A DNA stretch of 23,904 bases, taken from contig JANNFB010000278.1 in NCBI GenBank assembly GCA_031379365.1, positions 1 through 23,904 on the forward strand, written 5' to 3'. Made by a program: the position numbers and the translations under genes. Positions 14,114 through 23,904 of the stretch are shown here, in pieces (the first letter of the stretch is position 1; each line of letters opens with the position of its first letter). The notes under the pieces were generated by a model. It did no database searches, was not told where the DNA came from, and saw only the letters and a program-made list of their open reading frames with translations. The stretch is from CADEEN01 sp031379365. GTDB taxonomy: Bacteria; Pseudomonadota; Gammaproteobacteria; Burkholderiales; Burkholderiaceae_C.

Positions 14114-15244
14114 GTGTTGAAGTCCCTTTTTGGTGAATTGACCGCCACCCCACTGGCTGCCGGGGGTCCGGTGCCGGCCTTTGCCGCGACAGCCATCCTG
14201 GAAAGCACCAACACCCGTCTGTCCGCCGCAGGCCGAATGGTCGATCGTCACCAGCAGGACCTGTTCGTGACGGGCTCACCCGCACGGGCGATGCGAGAGC
14301 ACCTGGCCAAAGCGCCAGCCGGCAGCGATGTGCGCACCATCACCCTTCTCGACCCCGCGCGTTTGTGGGCGCCGGGCGTGGTCAAGGCGCTCTCGGACGC
14401 CACCGGCCAGCCGGTCGAACGCCTGCATCTGCGTGAGCAGTCCACGCTGCGCATTCTGGCCACGCTCGAGCGCACGGTGGTGCCGCGGCGCGGCGAAGCG
14501 ACGCTGAAGATCTACCACGCCGACCTGCGCGACCCGGAGGGCGAAGGCCTGCAGGTGCCGTTTGCTTTGATGGAGCGCAGTGAGATGGCGGCGGTGATCG
14601 TCGGGCCGATGCAGGCGTCCGACGTGCAGGCCATGTTGCTGGCCTTGCAGGCCGCCGTGCAGCAACCGAGTTGGCGCTGTGGCGCCCTGCTCTTTCTGCT
14701 GCCCCACAGCAGTGCCTGGATCGCCAGCCGCATCGCCTCGCTCGACTGGCCGCGCACGCTGCAGGTCGAAGTGCTCGACGAACCGCTGATCGGCACGTCC
14801 TCGGTCTGGAACGCGTTGCTCGCCGCCTGGGACCGCCTGCACGGGCCGGTGGAGCCCACCGCCGATGCAGCCGCCCTCGAAGCGCGGGCCGTGGCACGCC
14901 AACTGCGTGGCTTGATGTACACCGACGGCGTGCTCGGCTGTGCCCTGGTCGACGCCACCGATGGTGATCTGCTGGCTGGTGAGTCGCGCGACGCCGGCGC
15001 AGACCTGGCACGAGCGGCCGCGGCGCTGGCCTCCGTGCTGCGCGCGCACCGCCAGGCCACCCAGGCCATGGGCCTGCCCGGCACGCTCGACGAGGTGTCT
15101 GTCGTCAACGGCAGCCTGTGTCACCTCATCAGGCCGGTGCAGCGGCGGCCGAACCAGTTCCTGTTCGCTCGCATCGACCGGTCGCACGCCAACCTGGCCC
15201 TGCTGAAGTTCAAACTGGCCGAAGCCGAGCGCGCCCTCGGCTGA
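14114..15244 (+). CDS. two-domain protein with C-terminal roadblock/LC7-like domain (paralogue A)
   Basis: This 376-residue cytoplasmic protein has no signal peptide or membrane helix. Residues about 73-245 form an alpha/beta-looking domain that I cannot name; conspicuous segments are ATGQPVERLHLREQ (96-109), LKIYHADLRDPE (131-142), AAVIVGPMQ (159-167) and WRCGALLFLLP (187-197). Residues about 255-375 look like a roadblock/LC7 (MglB-type) domain: a helix, then GLMYTDGVLGCALVDATDGDLLAGESRD, a long helix, and a closing LFARIDRSHANLALLKFKLAEAERAL. In known systems roadblock proteins dimerise and act on small Ras-like GTPases. The gene at 18120 is a clear paralogue. NadA begins 36 bases downstream, so both may share a transcript. 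No P-loop is seen in this protein. Domain call is by pattern, function unknown. Confidence 0.75.
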   Translation: MLKSLFGELTATPLAAGGPVPAFAATAILESTNTRLSAAGRMVDRHQQDLFVTGSPARAMREHLAKAPAGSDVRTITLLDPARLWAPGVVKALSDATGQPVERLHLREQSTLRILATLERTVVPRRGEATLKIYHADLRDPEGEGLQVPFALMERSEMAAVIVGPMQASDVQAMLLALQAAVQQPSWRCGALLFLLPHSSAWIASRIASLDWPRTLQVEVLDEPLIGTSSVWNALLAAWDRLHGPVEPTADAAALEARAVARQLRGLMYTDGVLGCALVDATDGDLLAGESRDAGADLARAAAALASVLRAHRQATQAMGLPGTLDEVSVVNGSLCHLIRPVQRRPNQFLFARIDRSHANLALLKFKLAEAERALG

Positions 15245-15280
15245 GCAGGACGGGAAGCCGCAACATGGCGGCGCGCTAAC

Positions 15281-16402
15281 ATGGCTGGCATGAGCCAAGT
15301 GCTGTACGACTACACCCGCCAGGACGCCAGCGGCGCGAGCCGCACCGAACGGGCCTGGGCCCGCGTGCCACTGGCGCCCGCGCCAGCCCAACGCGCCACC
15401 GACAAAACGCGTGCCGCGGCGCTGTTGAAGCAGCACAACGCCGTACTGGTGGCCCACTACTACGTCGATGGCGATCTGCAAGACCTGGCGCTGGAGACCG
15501 GTGGCTGCGTTGCCGACTCCCTGGAGATGGCCCGCTTCGGTCGCGACCATGCGGCGCAGACACTGGTGGTGGCCGGCGTGCGCTTCATGGGCGAGACCTC
15601 GAAGATCCTGTCGCCCGCCAAGCGCGTGCTGATGCCCGACCTCGAGGCCACCTGCTCGCTCGATCTCGGCTGCCCACCGGACGAGTTCGCGCGCTTTTGC
15701 GACGCCCACCCCGATCGCAAGGTGGTGGTCTACGCCAACACCAGCGCGGCGGTGAAGGCGCGCGCCGACTGGATGGTCACGAGTTCGTGTGCCTTGGCCA
15801 TCGTGCAGCACCTCAAAGACCAGGGCCACAAGATCTTGTGGGCGCCGGATCGTCACCTCGGTCGTTATATCCGCGACGAGACCGGCGCCGACATGCTGCT
15901 GTGGCAAGGCGAATGCATCGTCCACGACGAGTTCAAAGCGCTCGAGCTCGAACTGATGAAACGGGATCATCCCGACGCGCTGGTGCTGGTGCACCCCGAA
16001 TCGCCGTCTGGCGTGGTGGCCCTGGCTGACGTCGTCGGCTCGACGTCGCAGCTCATCAAGGCCGTGGTCGACGGCCGCGCGCAGACCTACATCGTCGCCA
16101 CCGACAACGGCATCCTGCACCGCATGCGTCAACTTGCGCCGGGCAAGATCCTGCTCGAGGCCCCCACCGCGGGCCAGAGCGCCACCTGCAAGAGTTGCGC
16201 GCATTGCCCTTGGATGGCGATGAATGCAGTGCAGGGCGTGATCGACTGCCTCGAGCACGGGCGCGGCGCGATCGAAGTCCCTGAGCCCACGCGCAGCCAG
16301 GCCCTGGGCTGCATCGACCGCATGCTGGCGTTTGTGGCGGCCCACCCGGCCAGCATCGCCCAGCCACGACGCGGCTTCGTGCCCAAGCTGGGCGCCGCCT
16401 GA
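15281..16402 (+). CDS. nadA: quinolinate synthase A
   Basis: NadA condenses iminoaspartate with dihydroxyacetone phosphate to quinolinate in de novo NAD synthesis. The 373-residue protein has the family core: AVLVAHYYVDGDLQDLA (about 54-70), GVRFMGETSKIL (99-110) and VVVYANTSAAVKA (148-160). The three [4Fe-4S] ligand regions are visible: Cys-125 (EATCSLDLGCP), Cys-212 (WQGECIVHDEF) and the CxxCxxC motif Cys-303/306/309 (CKSCAHCPWMAMN), where the last Cys is the expected ligand. Two ATGs, 15281 and 15290, are possible starts; neither has a strong ribosome site, and the longer is given. NadB, which supplies iminoaspartate, lies convergently 6 bases beyond the stop instead of in an operon with nadA, and nadC is not in the window. 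Confidence 0.96.
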   Translation: MAGMSQVLYDYTRQDASGASRTERAWARVPLAPAPAQRATDKTRAAALLKQHNAVLVAHYYVDGDLQDLALETGGCVADSLEMARFGRDHAAQTLVVAGVRFMGETSKILSPAKRVLMPDLEATCSLDLGCPPDEFARFCDAHPDRKVVVYANTSAAVKARADWMVTSSCALAIVQHLKDQGHKILWAPDRHLGRYIRDETGADMLLWQGECIVHDEFKALELELMKRDHPDALVLVHPESPSGVVALADVVGSTSQLIKAVVDGRAQTYIVATDNGILHRMRQLAPGKILLEAPTAGQSATCKSCAHCPWMAMNAVQGVIDCLEHGRGAIEVPEPTRSQALGCIDRMLAFVAAHPASIAQPRRGFVPKLGAA

Positions 16403-16408
16403 CGCGCC

Positions 16409-18034
16409 TCAGCGACGGATATCGCGGAACAGGACTGTCGGGAAACTCACCGGCAAGGTTTGGGGATAGTCGCGGCTGTAGTGCAGGCCGCGGCTTTCAT
16501 GGCGCATCAGTGCCGAGCGCACGATGAGCTCAGCGCAATCCACGAGGTTGCGCAACTCGAGCAGGTCGCGGTTGACACGGAAATTGGCGTAGTACTCGTC
16601 GATCTCACTGCGCAGCAGGTCGATGCGGTGCAAGGCGCGTTCGAGGCGCTTGGTGGTGCGCACGATGCCCACGTAGTTCCACATCAGGAGGCGCAACTCG
16701 TCCCAGTTGTGGGCAATCACGACCTGCTCGTCGGCGTTCTCGACCTGGCTCTCGTCCCAGGGCGGCAAGACAGCCACTGACGTCGCTGCGGCCGCACCAA
16801 TGGCCAATGCGCAGGTTCGACCCAGCACGACGCACTCGAGCAAGGAGTTGCTGGCCAGCCGGTTGGCCCCGTGCAGTCCGGTGTAGGTGGTCTCGCCGAC
16901 CGCGTACAGGCCCGGCAGATCGCAGCGGCCCTCGAGATCGGTGACGACACCGCCGCAGGTGTAGTGCGCCGCCGGCACCACCGGGATGGGGGCCTGGGCG
17001 ATATCGATACCGAGCCTCAGACAGCGGGCATGGATGGTCGGGAAATGCTCCTTGAGAAAACCCTCGCCGAGGTGACGTGCATCGAGCCATACGTGGTCGA
17101 CGCCGTGCTTCTTCATCTCGAAATCGATGGCGCGGGCCACGATGTCGCGTGGCGCCAGCTCGCCGCGGGGATCGTGGCGCATCATGAAGCGCTCGCCCAA
17201 ACCGTGGCCACTGCCGTCCTTGACCGGCAAGACCAGGTGCGCTCCCTCCCCACGCAGCGCCTCGGTGATGAGGAAACTGCGCTCTTGCGGGTGGTACAGG
17301 CAGGTCGGATGGAACTGGATGAACTCCATGTTGCCAATTCGGCAGCCCGCGCGCCAGGCCATCGCAATGCCGTCCCCGGTGGCGGTGTCGGGGTTGCTGG
17401 TGTAGCGATAGACCTTGCCGACGCCCCCGGTGGCCAGCACCACCGCCGACGCAGGCAGGGTCTCGACCACCCCGCTGTCGATATCCAGCGCATAGACGCC
17501 ATAGCAGCGCGAAGTTTCGTCGCGCTTGAGGTGGCGTGAAGTGATGAGGTCGATGGCCATCGAGCGCTCACGCAGCACCACGTTCGGGTGCGACTTGACC
17601 TGCGCAAGCAAGGCCTGATGAATCGCCAGGCCGGTGGCGTCGGCCGCGTGGGCGATGCGCCGCACGGCGTGCCCGCCCTCCCGCGTCAGGTGCAGGCCGA
17701 GCGGACCTTGTGGGTCGGGCGAGAACGGCACGCCCTGCGCCACCAGCCACTCGATGGCCTGGGCACTCTGCTCGGCGATGAAGCGCGCGGTGTTCTCGTC
17801 CACCAGCCCGGCCCCGGCGTCCTGCGTATCGCGCACATGCGACTCGACACTGTCGTCGTCGCCGAGCACGCCGACGATGCCGCCCTGCGCCCAAGCCGTG
17901 GCCGCCTCGTTCAGGTCACGTTTGGCCAGCACCACGACGGGGCGGTCGGCGGCCAGGAGCAAGGCGACCGTGAGTCCGGCCAGACCGGCCCCGATGATCA
18001 CGACTGGCGCTGGGTCCGAAGGTTTGGGTGTCAT
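16409..18034 (-). CDS. nadB: L-aspartate oxidase
   Basis: NadB is a flavoenzyme that oxidises L-aspartate to iminoaspartate, the substrate of NadA. The 541-residue protein has the FAD-binding GAGLAGL (15-21), the segment RDLNEAATAWAQGGIVGVL of the succinate dehydrogenase/fumarate reductase flavoprotein group, LATGGVGKVYRYTSNPDTATGDGIAMAWRAG (about residues 202-232) and the substrate-site residues in FIQFHPTCLY and PAAHYTCGGV. The GLHGANRLASNSLLECVV motif near the C-terminal side is standard for NadB. The E-x-Y type insertion is NadB-like rather than SdhA-like. ATG 18034 begins right before the FAD motif; the open frame to 18121 would run through the divergent promoter region and overlap the next gene. 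Transcription diverges from the roadblock-like gene at 18120 across an 85-base gap. Confidence 0.96.
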   Translation of the reverse strand: MTPKPSDPAPVVIIGAGLAGLTVALLLAADRPVVVLAKRDLNEAATAWAQGGIVGVLGDDDSVESHVRDTQDAGAGLVDENTARFIAEQSAQAIEWLVAQGVPFSPDPQGPLGLHLTREGGHAVRRIAHAADATGLAIHQALLAQVKSHPNVVLRERSMAIDLITSRHLKRDETSRCYGVYALDIDSGVVETLPASAVVLATGGVGKVYRYTSNPDTATGDGIAMAWRAGCRIGNMEFIQFHPTCLYHPQERSFLITEALRGEGAHLVLPVKDGSGHGLGERFMMRHDPRGELAPRDIVARAIDFEMKKHGVDHVWLDARHLGEGFLKEHFPTIHARCLRLGIDIAQAPIPVVPAAHYTCGGVVTDLEGRCDLPGLYAVGETTYTGLHGANRLASNSLLECVVLGRTCALAIGAAAATSVAVLPPWDESQVENADEQVVIAHNWDELRLLMWNYVGIVRTTKRLERALHRIDLLRSEIDEYYANFRVNRDLLELRNLVDCAELIVRSALMRHESRGLHYSRDYPQTLPVSFPTVLFRDIRR

Positions 18035-18119
18035 CGGCTCGATTCTAGAAGCCCACTCATTCGAGGGGGACCGTACACTATGTGCGACTGTTTTCCGGGC
18101 TGTTTCCCAGCGCTCCGAC

Positions 18120-19472
18120 ATGCCAAAACCAATTCATGAGATGTCCACCTGGGATGCCTCGGCGCAGCCCTCGCGAGACTTCGATGAACAAGACGAGGAA
18201 GCCTGGGAGGCCACGCGGGCGCAAACCGGCATGGCGACCCAGGTCATGCGCGACCGGGACGACGTGCAAGCGCAGGCGATGCGCCATGTCGGCCGCCAGG
18301 TCGGGCCATCCCAGTGGGAGCTCTTCACCGTCATCGACCCGGGAGAAGCCCTGCAGCAGCAGTTCGACGTTTTGCAACCGGAGTACATCGCACTGCATGA
18401 CATCGGCACCCTGTCATCGCGCCGCATGCTTGCCGGCCTGGCAGCCGCCACCGGCCGGCCGGTGCATCAGCTGCACATCCGCCGTCAGGGCCTGGGCATG
18501 CCCTTGGCGCGGCTCGAATTCGTTGAACTGCCCACTGACGCCGGCCTGCCACCGCTGCGCCTGTACACCACCGAGATCGACGCCGACACGCAGCAACGCA
18601 AGCGTCTGGCGCGCCTCCTGCTGGCCCACAGCCGGCTGGCAGTGGTGATCGTCGGCGACCTGCCGCCGCATGCCCTGGCCACCGCCCTGCTGCCGCTGCA
18701 CGATGCCATCAAGGAGGGTCCGTGGCGCAACCGCGAGCTGCTGATGCTGCCGCTGGCGGGCGCCTCGGCGCTGGCAAGCCAGGCGGCGCACCTGGCCATC
18801 GGCAGTGAAATCCAGGTGCGAACCACGCCCTTGGTGACGCGGCCGGCCGAGGCCTGGAGCTACCTGCGAGGTACCTGGAACAAGGTACGCGGGCAACTGA
18901 GTGAGCAGGCGATTCACCTGCCCGAGATCCATGATCCCGTCGCGCCGCAGCCCGCCAGCGCGGTCGCGCCCGCGCCAGAGCGCAGCAGCGACGCCAGCGC
19001 GCTCTTGCAGCCGGCGACCGCACCGGCGCCCACCCGGCCGCAGTTGCCGATGCAACCGATGCCTGCCGTTCGCGCTGCAGCACCCGTGGCGATGCCGGTG
19101 GACCCGGCCTTGGCGACTTATGTGCGCAAGTGCGGCGAACTCAAAGGCATGATCAGCTGCTGCGTCTTCGAGCTGGCCAGCCAGCGCACCGTCGGCCACG
19201 CTGGCACACGCCCCGGGCCGGCAGCGCTGGCCTCCCAAGGCGCCACGCTGATGGCCTCGCTGGCGGAGGCCGCTCACGGGTTGAATCTCGGCGACGCTGC
19301 GCCTGACGCAGCCATCACTCTCGCGCGGCACCACCAGCTGTTGCGTGCCGTGCCCGGCCGGCCCGGCCTGGCCCTGCACGCGGTACTCGACCGCGGCCTG
19401 ACCAACCTGACGCTGGTGCGCCTGCAGCTGCAGCGCCTGGACCTGCTGCTCGAGGACGGCGACACCGCCTAG
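18120..19472 (+). CDS. two-domain protein with C-terminal roadblock/LC7-like domain (paralogue B)
   Basis: The 450-residue protein is homologous to the one at 14114 but longer. Residues 1-60 are acidic and probably disordered (DFDEQDEEAWE). The conserved N-terminal domain spans about 67-258: MLAGLAAATGRPVHQLHIRRQ (103-123), LRLYTTEIDADTQQRKR, LAVVIVGDLP (173-182), WRNRELLMLPLAG (202-214) and W-S-Y-L-R-G-T-W. A Pro/Ala-rich linker (about 272-328) joins it to a roadblock/LC7-like domain (about 329-445: CGELKGMISCCVFELASQRTVGH, then the closing TNLTLVRLQLQRLDLLLED). No P-loop, signal peptide or membrane helix is seen. ATG 18120 is chosen because upstream codons lie inside nadB on the other strand; ATG 18141 is a possible alternative, and neither has a good ribosome site. 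It is followed convergently by clpB. Function unknown. Confidence 0.75.
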   Translation: MPKPIHEMSTWDASAQPSRDFDEQDEEAWEATRAQTGMATQVMRDRDDVQAQAMRHVGRQVGPSQWELFTVIDPGEALQQQFDVLQPEYIALHDIGTLSSRRMLAGLAAATGRPVHQLHIRRQGLGMPLARLEFVELPTDAGLPPLRLYTTEIDADTQQRKRLARLLLAHSRLAVVIVGDLPPHALATALLPLHDAIKEGPWRNRELLMLPLAGASALASQAAHLAIGSEIQVRTTPLVTRPAEAWSYLRGTWNKVRGQLSEQAIHLPEIHDPVAPQPASAVAPAPERSSDASALLQPATAPAPTRPQLPMQPMPAVRAAAPVAMPVDPALATYVRKCGELKGMISCCVFELASQRTVGHAGTRPGPAALASQGATLMASLAEAAHGLNLGDAAPDAAITLARHHQLLRAVPGRPGLALHAVLDRGLTNLTLVRLQLQRLDLLLEDGDTA

Positions 19473-19486
19473 CGCCAGTCAGCACT

Positions 19487-19538
19487 GCGGGGTGATTGCG
19501 CCTGCGCAGCGTCAACGGGCCTGAGCAGACGACCCCGC
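19487..19538. repeat. 7-bp inverted repeat in the convergent gap before clpB
   Basis: GCGGGGT (19487-19493) and ACCCCGC (19532-19538) are exact complements, with a small TGCG/CGCA hairpin (19497-19508) in the 38-base loop between them. The element fills most of the 85-base gap between two convergent genes, where a bidirectional terminator would be expected. No T-tract follows on either strand, so termination is only a possibility. Confidence 0.3.
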
Positions 19539-19557
19539 TACGGCAACGCCAGCGCGG

Positions 19558-22164
<2,607 letters not shown>

Positions 22165-22189
22165 GGTGGGTTCCCCTCAACTGACCCCG

Positions 22190-22218
22190 ATTTGGGGCGG
22201 TCAAGCGCGGATTTCAAG
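22190..22218 (-). promoter_or_regulatory. sigma-32 heat-shock promoter of clpB
   Basis: On the minus strand CTTGAAA (22212-22218) is followed after exactly 14 bases by CCCCAAAT (22190-22197). The sigma-32 consensus is CTTGAAA, then 11-16 bases, then CCCCATnT, so the -35 matches completely and the -10 at seven of eight or better. It ends 26 bases before the clpB start codon, leaving room for the GAGGGG ribosome site. This agrees with ClpB being a heat-shock protein. Confidence 0.85.
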
Positions 22219-22239
22219 GCCCTGCGCCCTTGCGCTGGA

Positions 22240-23604
22240 TCAAGCCAGGCGTTGCGCGAGCTCGCTCTTTCGCACTTTTCCGAGCGCCGTTCGGGGCAAG
22301 GCATCGACAACAACGCTGCGGCGCGGGTGCTTGAAGCGCGCCAGCCGGGCCTCGAATGCAGACTGCAGGCGGGCAGTGTCCAGCGCCGCGCCCGGGCGCA
22401 GCACCAGCGCCAGCACTGCGACCTCGCCCCAACGGGCATCGGCGACCCCGACGACCACAGCCTCGGCCACTGCCGGATCGGCCATCGCCACGGCCTCGAT
22501 CTCGGCAGGGTCGATGTTCTCGCCGCCCGAAATGATGCGCTCACTCAAGCGGCCGACGATGCTGAAGTAGCCGTCGGCATCCGCCTGGGCCAGATCGCCG
22601 GTGCGAAACCAGCCGCCGGCGAAGGCCGCCGCACCTGGCTCGCGGTGGTAGCCACGGGCCAGGTTGGGTGCACACACCAGAAGTTCGCCCTCCTGCAGTC
22701 GCACGGCAACACCGCGGGCCGGTCGGCCTGCACTGCCGGGATGTGCCATTGCCTCCTCCGGGCGCAGGACCAGGGTGACCGGGCCGGTTTCGGTGGCGCC
22801 GTAAACCTGGCAGACCGGCACCTCCCGCGCATGGAAAGCGTCGATCAGGGGGCGCGGGACGATGGAGGAGCCGGTATTGACGAAGGCCAGCGAATGCAAA
22901 TCCGTCGCCAGCCAGCGGGCATCGTCGATCACGGCCTTCATCGTCGCGGGCACCAGCAGGCTGGTGGTCGGCTGCCAGGTTTGCACGTCGGCCAGCCAGG
23001 CGCCGGCATCGAAGCGCGGGTGCAGTCTGACGACCCCGCCCGCCGCCAAGGTGGGCAGGGTCTGGATGCACAGGCCGCCGACATGGAACAGCGGCAACAC
23101 CGCCAGGCAGCGCGTGCGCTCATCCAGCGCCTGGGCGTCGATGGCAGCATCGAGGTTGGCCAGCATCGCCGTCTGCGTATGCACCGCCCCTTTGGGCGCG
23201 CCGGAGGTGCCGGAGGTGTAGACGAGCAACAGGTCGTCTGCGCCCTCGGGCGCTTCGCCGCCCGGGCAGGCCGGGGCATCGAAACCGGGATCGACATGGC
23301 AGAACGCCAGTCCGGCGTGGCGGGCCATGGCCGCCAGCTCGGGGCTGGCCAGGCGCCAGTTCAAGGGCACGAAGACGATGCCGCTGCGTGCACAGGCGAA
23401 GAATGCGGCCAGCATCGCGACGCTGTTGAACCCGAGCCAACCCAAGGCCTGGCCGCGGCGCAGGCCCGCTTCGCTCAGCCGCTCGCCTTGCCCGCAGACC
23501 TCGGCTTCGAACTCGGCGTAAGTCCAGGTCTTGCCTTCAAAGACCAATGCCGGCGCGCCGGGACGCAACGCCACGTGGGCGCGCAAAAGCGCCGCAAAGC
23601 TCAC
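22240..23604 (-). CDS. AMP-dependent acyl-CoA synthetase (class I adenylate-forming ligase)
   Basis: The enzyme activates a carboxylic acid with ATP to an acyl-adenylate and then to the CoA thioester. The 454-residue protein is compact for this family, in the MenE/short acyl-CoA ligase size range. Motifs in order: A3 P-loop YTSGTSGAPKG (129-139), PLFHVGG (171-177), A5 VYGATETG (267-274), A7 WFRTGDLAQADADGYF with Asp-337, A8 GRLSERIISGGENIDPAEIE with Arg-352 and A10 catalytic Lys-443 in TALGKVRKSEL. All are intact. The start is GTG 23604, overlapping the upstream acyl-CoA dehydrogenase stop as GTGA; the longer frame to 23685 is read-through inside that gene. The substrate is unknown; the neighbour suggests a catabolic acyl-CoA pathway rather than menaquinone synthesis. 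Confidence 0.9.
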   Translation of the reverse strand: MSFAALLRAHVALRPGAPALVFEGKTWTYAEFEAEVCGQGERLSEAGLRRGQALGWLGFNSVAMLAAFFACARSGIVFVPLNWRLASPELAAMARHAGLAFCHVDPGFDAPACPGGEAPEGADDLLLVYTSGTSGAPKGAVHTQTAMLANLDAAIDAQALDERTRCLAVLPLFHVGGLCIQTLPTLAAGGVVRLHPRFDAGAWLADVQTWQPTTSLLVPATMKAVIDDARWLATDLHSLAFVNTGSSIVPRPLIDAFHAREVPVCQVYGATETGPVTLVLRPEEAMAHPGSAGRPARGVAVRLQEGELLVCAPNLARGYHREPGAAAFAGGWFRTGDLAQADADGYFSIVGRLSERIISGGENIDPAEIEAVAMADPAVAEAVVVGVADARWGEVAVLALVLRPGAALDTARLQSAFEARLARFKHPRRSVVVDALPRTALGKVRKSELAQRLA

Positions 23605-23904
23605 GGCTCGATCGCTTCGTCGCGCTCGCCCGCCTCGTAGAGACACTCCCGACCGAGCCGATCGACGCACAACTCGGCCGTCCACGGCAGCATCAGCGAG
23701 CCACAGCGGGAGTCGCGGTAGAGCCGCTCCAGCGGCAGGGACTTGAGCATCGCCTGCCCGCCACAGGTGCGCACCGCCACACGGCAGATGTCGTTGGCGT
23801 TCTCCATGATGGTGTAGTGCGCGGCCAGCAGGCGCATGCGCGCATCCTTGTCCGGATCGACCTGGGCTTCGCGCGCCGTCTGCAGGAACAAGGCGCGCGT
23901 CTGC
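23601..23904 (-). CDS. acyl-CoA dehydrogenase, 3' end only
   Basis: The frame is open to the right edge, so only about the last 100 residues are seen. The helix-rich sequence QTRALFLQTAREAQ, LLAAHYTIMENANDICRVAVRTCGGQ and LKSLPLERLYRDSRCGSLMLPW matches the C-terminal four-helix domain of flavin-dependent acyl-CoA dehydrogenases; the CGGQ(A)-(x)-LERLYRDSR stretch is the typical FAD and subunit-contact region near the C-terminus. The enzyme would introduce an alpha-beta double bond in an acyl-CoA. Its stop overlaps the GTG start of the acyl-CoA synthetase gene, so the two form an operon. The catalytic Glu and substrate range cannot be judged from this fragment. Confidence 0.85.
   Translation of the reverse strand, partial: QTRALFLQTAREAQVDPDKDARMRLLAAHYTIMENANDICRVAVRTCGGQAMLKSLPLERLYRDSRCGSLMLPWTAELCVDRLGRECLYEAGERDEAIEP

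Noticed and set aside
14276..16345. 689-codon open frame on the minus strand
   Set aside because: It is antisense to nadA and the first roadblock-like gene, which have clear motifs and ribosome-site support.
18042..18047. TAGAAT as a -10 box for nadB
   Set aside because: It would give an almost leaderless message and no -35 match is found at 16-18 bases; the same hexamer near 1044 also lacks a -35, so it was not listed as a promoter.

Overview
The window is GC-rich, densely packed bacterial chromosome. The gene content and protein sequences (CcmI with the cytochrome-biogenesis C-terminal domain, DUF4124 proteins beside guaB, guaA near tadA and ldcA) suggest a betaproteobacterium of the order Burkholderiales, perhaps the Leptothrix/Rubrivivax/Ideonella group. 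That placement is inference from recognised families, not a database match. I see no rRNA, tRNA, CRISPR array, insertion sequence, prophage or plasmid feature. No gene-free stretch exceeds about 170 bases. The genes are 20 CDS, of which two are cut by the window edges.

Layout: (1) 1-952, minus: start of a lipoprotein solute-binding protein of a peptide-type ABC transporter. (2) 1082-10975, minus: one long tightly packed run, in transcription order guaB, a Tet-like MFS transporter, guaA, ccmA, ccmB, ccmC, ccmD, a CcmI-like TPR protein, a small membrane-anchored hypothetical, tadA, ldcA. Most junctions overlap by 1-4 bases. A sigma-70-like promoter lies before guaB. (3) 11089-12234, plus: two tandem DUF4124 proteins, divergent from guaB. 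(4) 12235-13953, minus: an acetolactate-synthase-like ThDP enzyme whose stop codon abuts that of the second DUF4124 gene inside a perfect 16-bp palindrome. (5) 14114-19472: a roadblock/LC7-like protein and nadA (plus), nadB (minus), then a second paralogous roadblock-like protein (plus). (6) 19558-22164, minus: clpB with a textbook sigma-32 heat-shock promoter. (7) 22240-23904, minus: an acyl-CoA synthetase overlapped by the 3' end of an acyl-CoA dehydrogenase gene.

How the genes work together: guaB and guaA give IMP to XMP to GMP. ccmABCD encode the haem-handling ABC part of cytochrome c maturation system I, with CcmI as the apocytochrome chaperone, but ccmE, ccmF, ccmG and ccmH are absent at the place where they normally sit. 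nadB and nadA make quinolinate from aspartate and are convergent here rather than co-transcribed. The acyl-CoA pair at the right edge probably activates and oxidises an unidentified carboxylic acid.

The least explained element is the pair of paralogous two-domain proteins (conserved N-terminal domain of unknown function plus a C-terminal roadblock/LC7-like domain) that bracket nadA/nadB. No GTPase partner is visible in the window.
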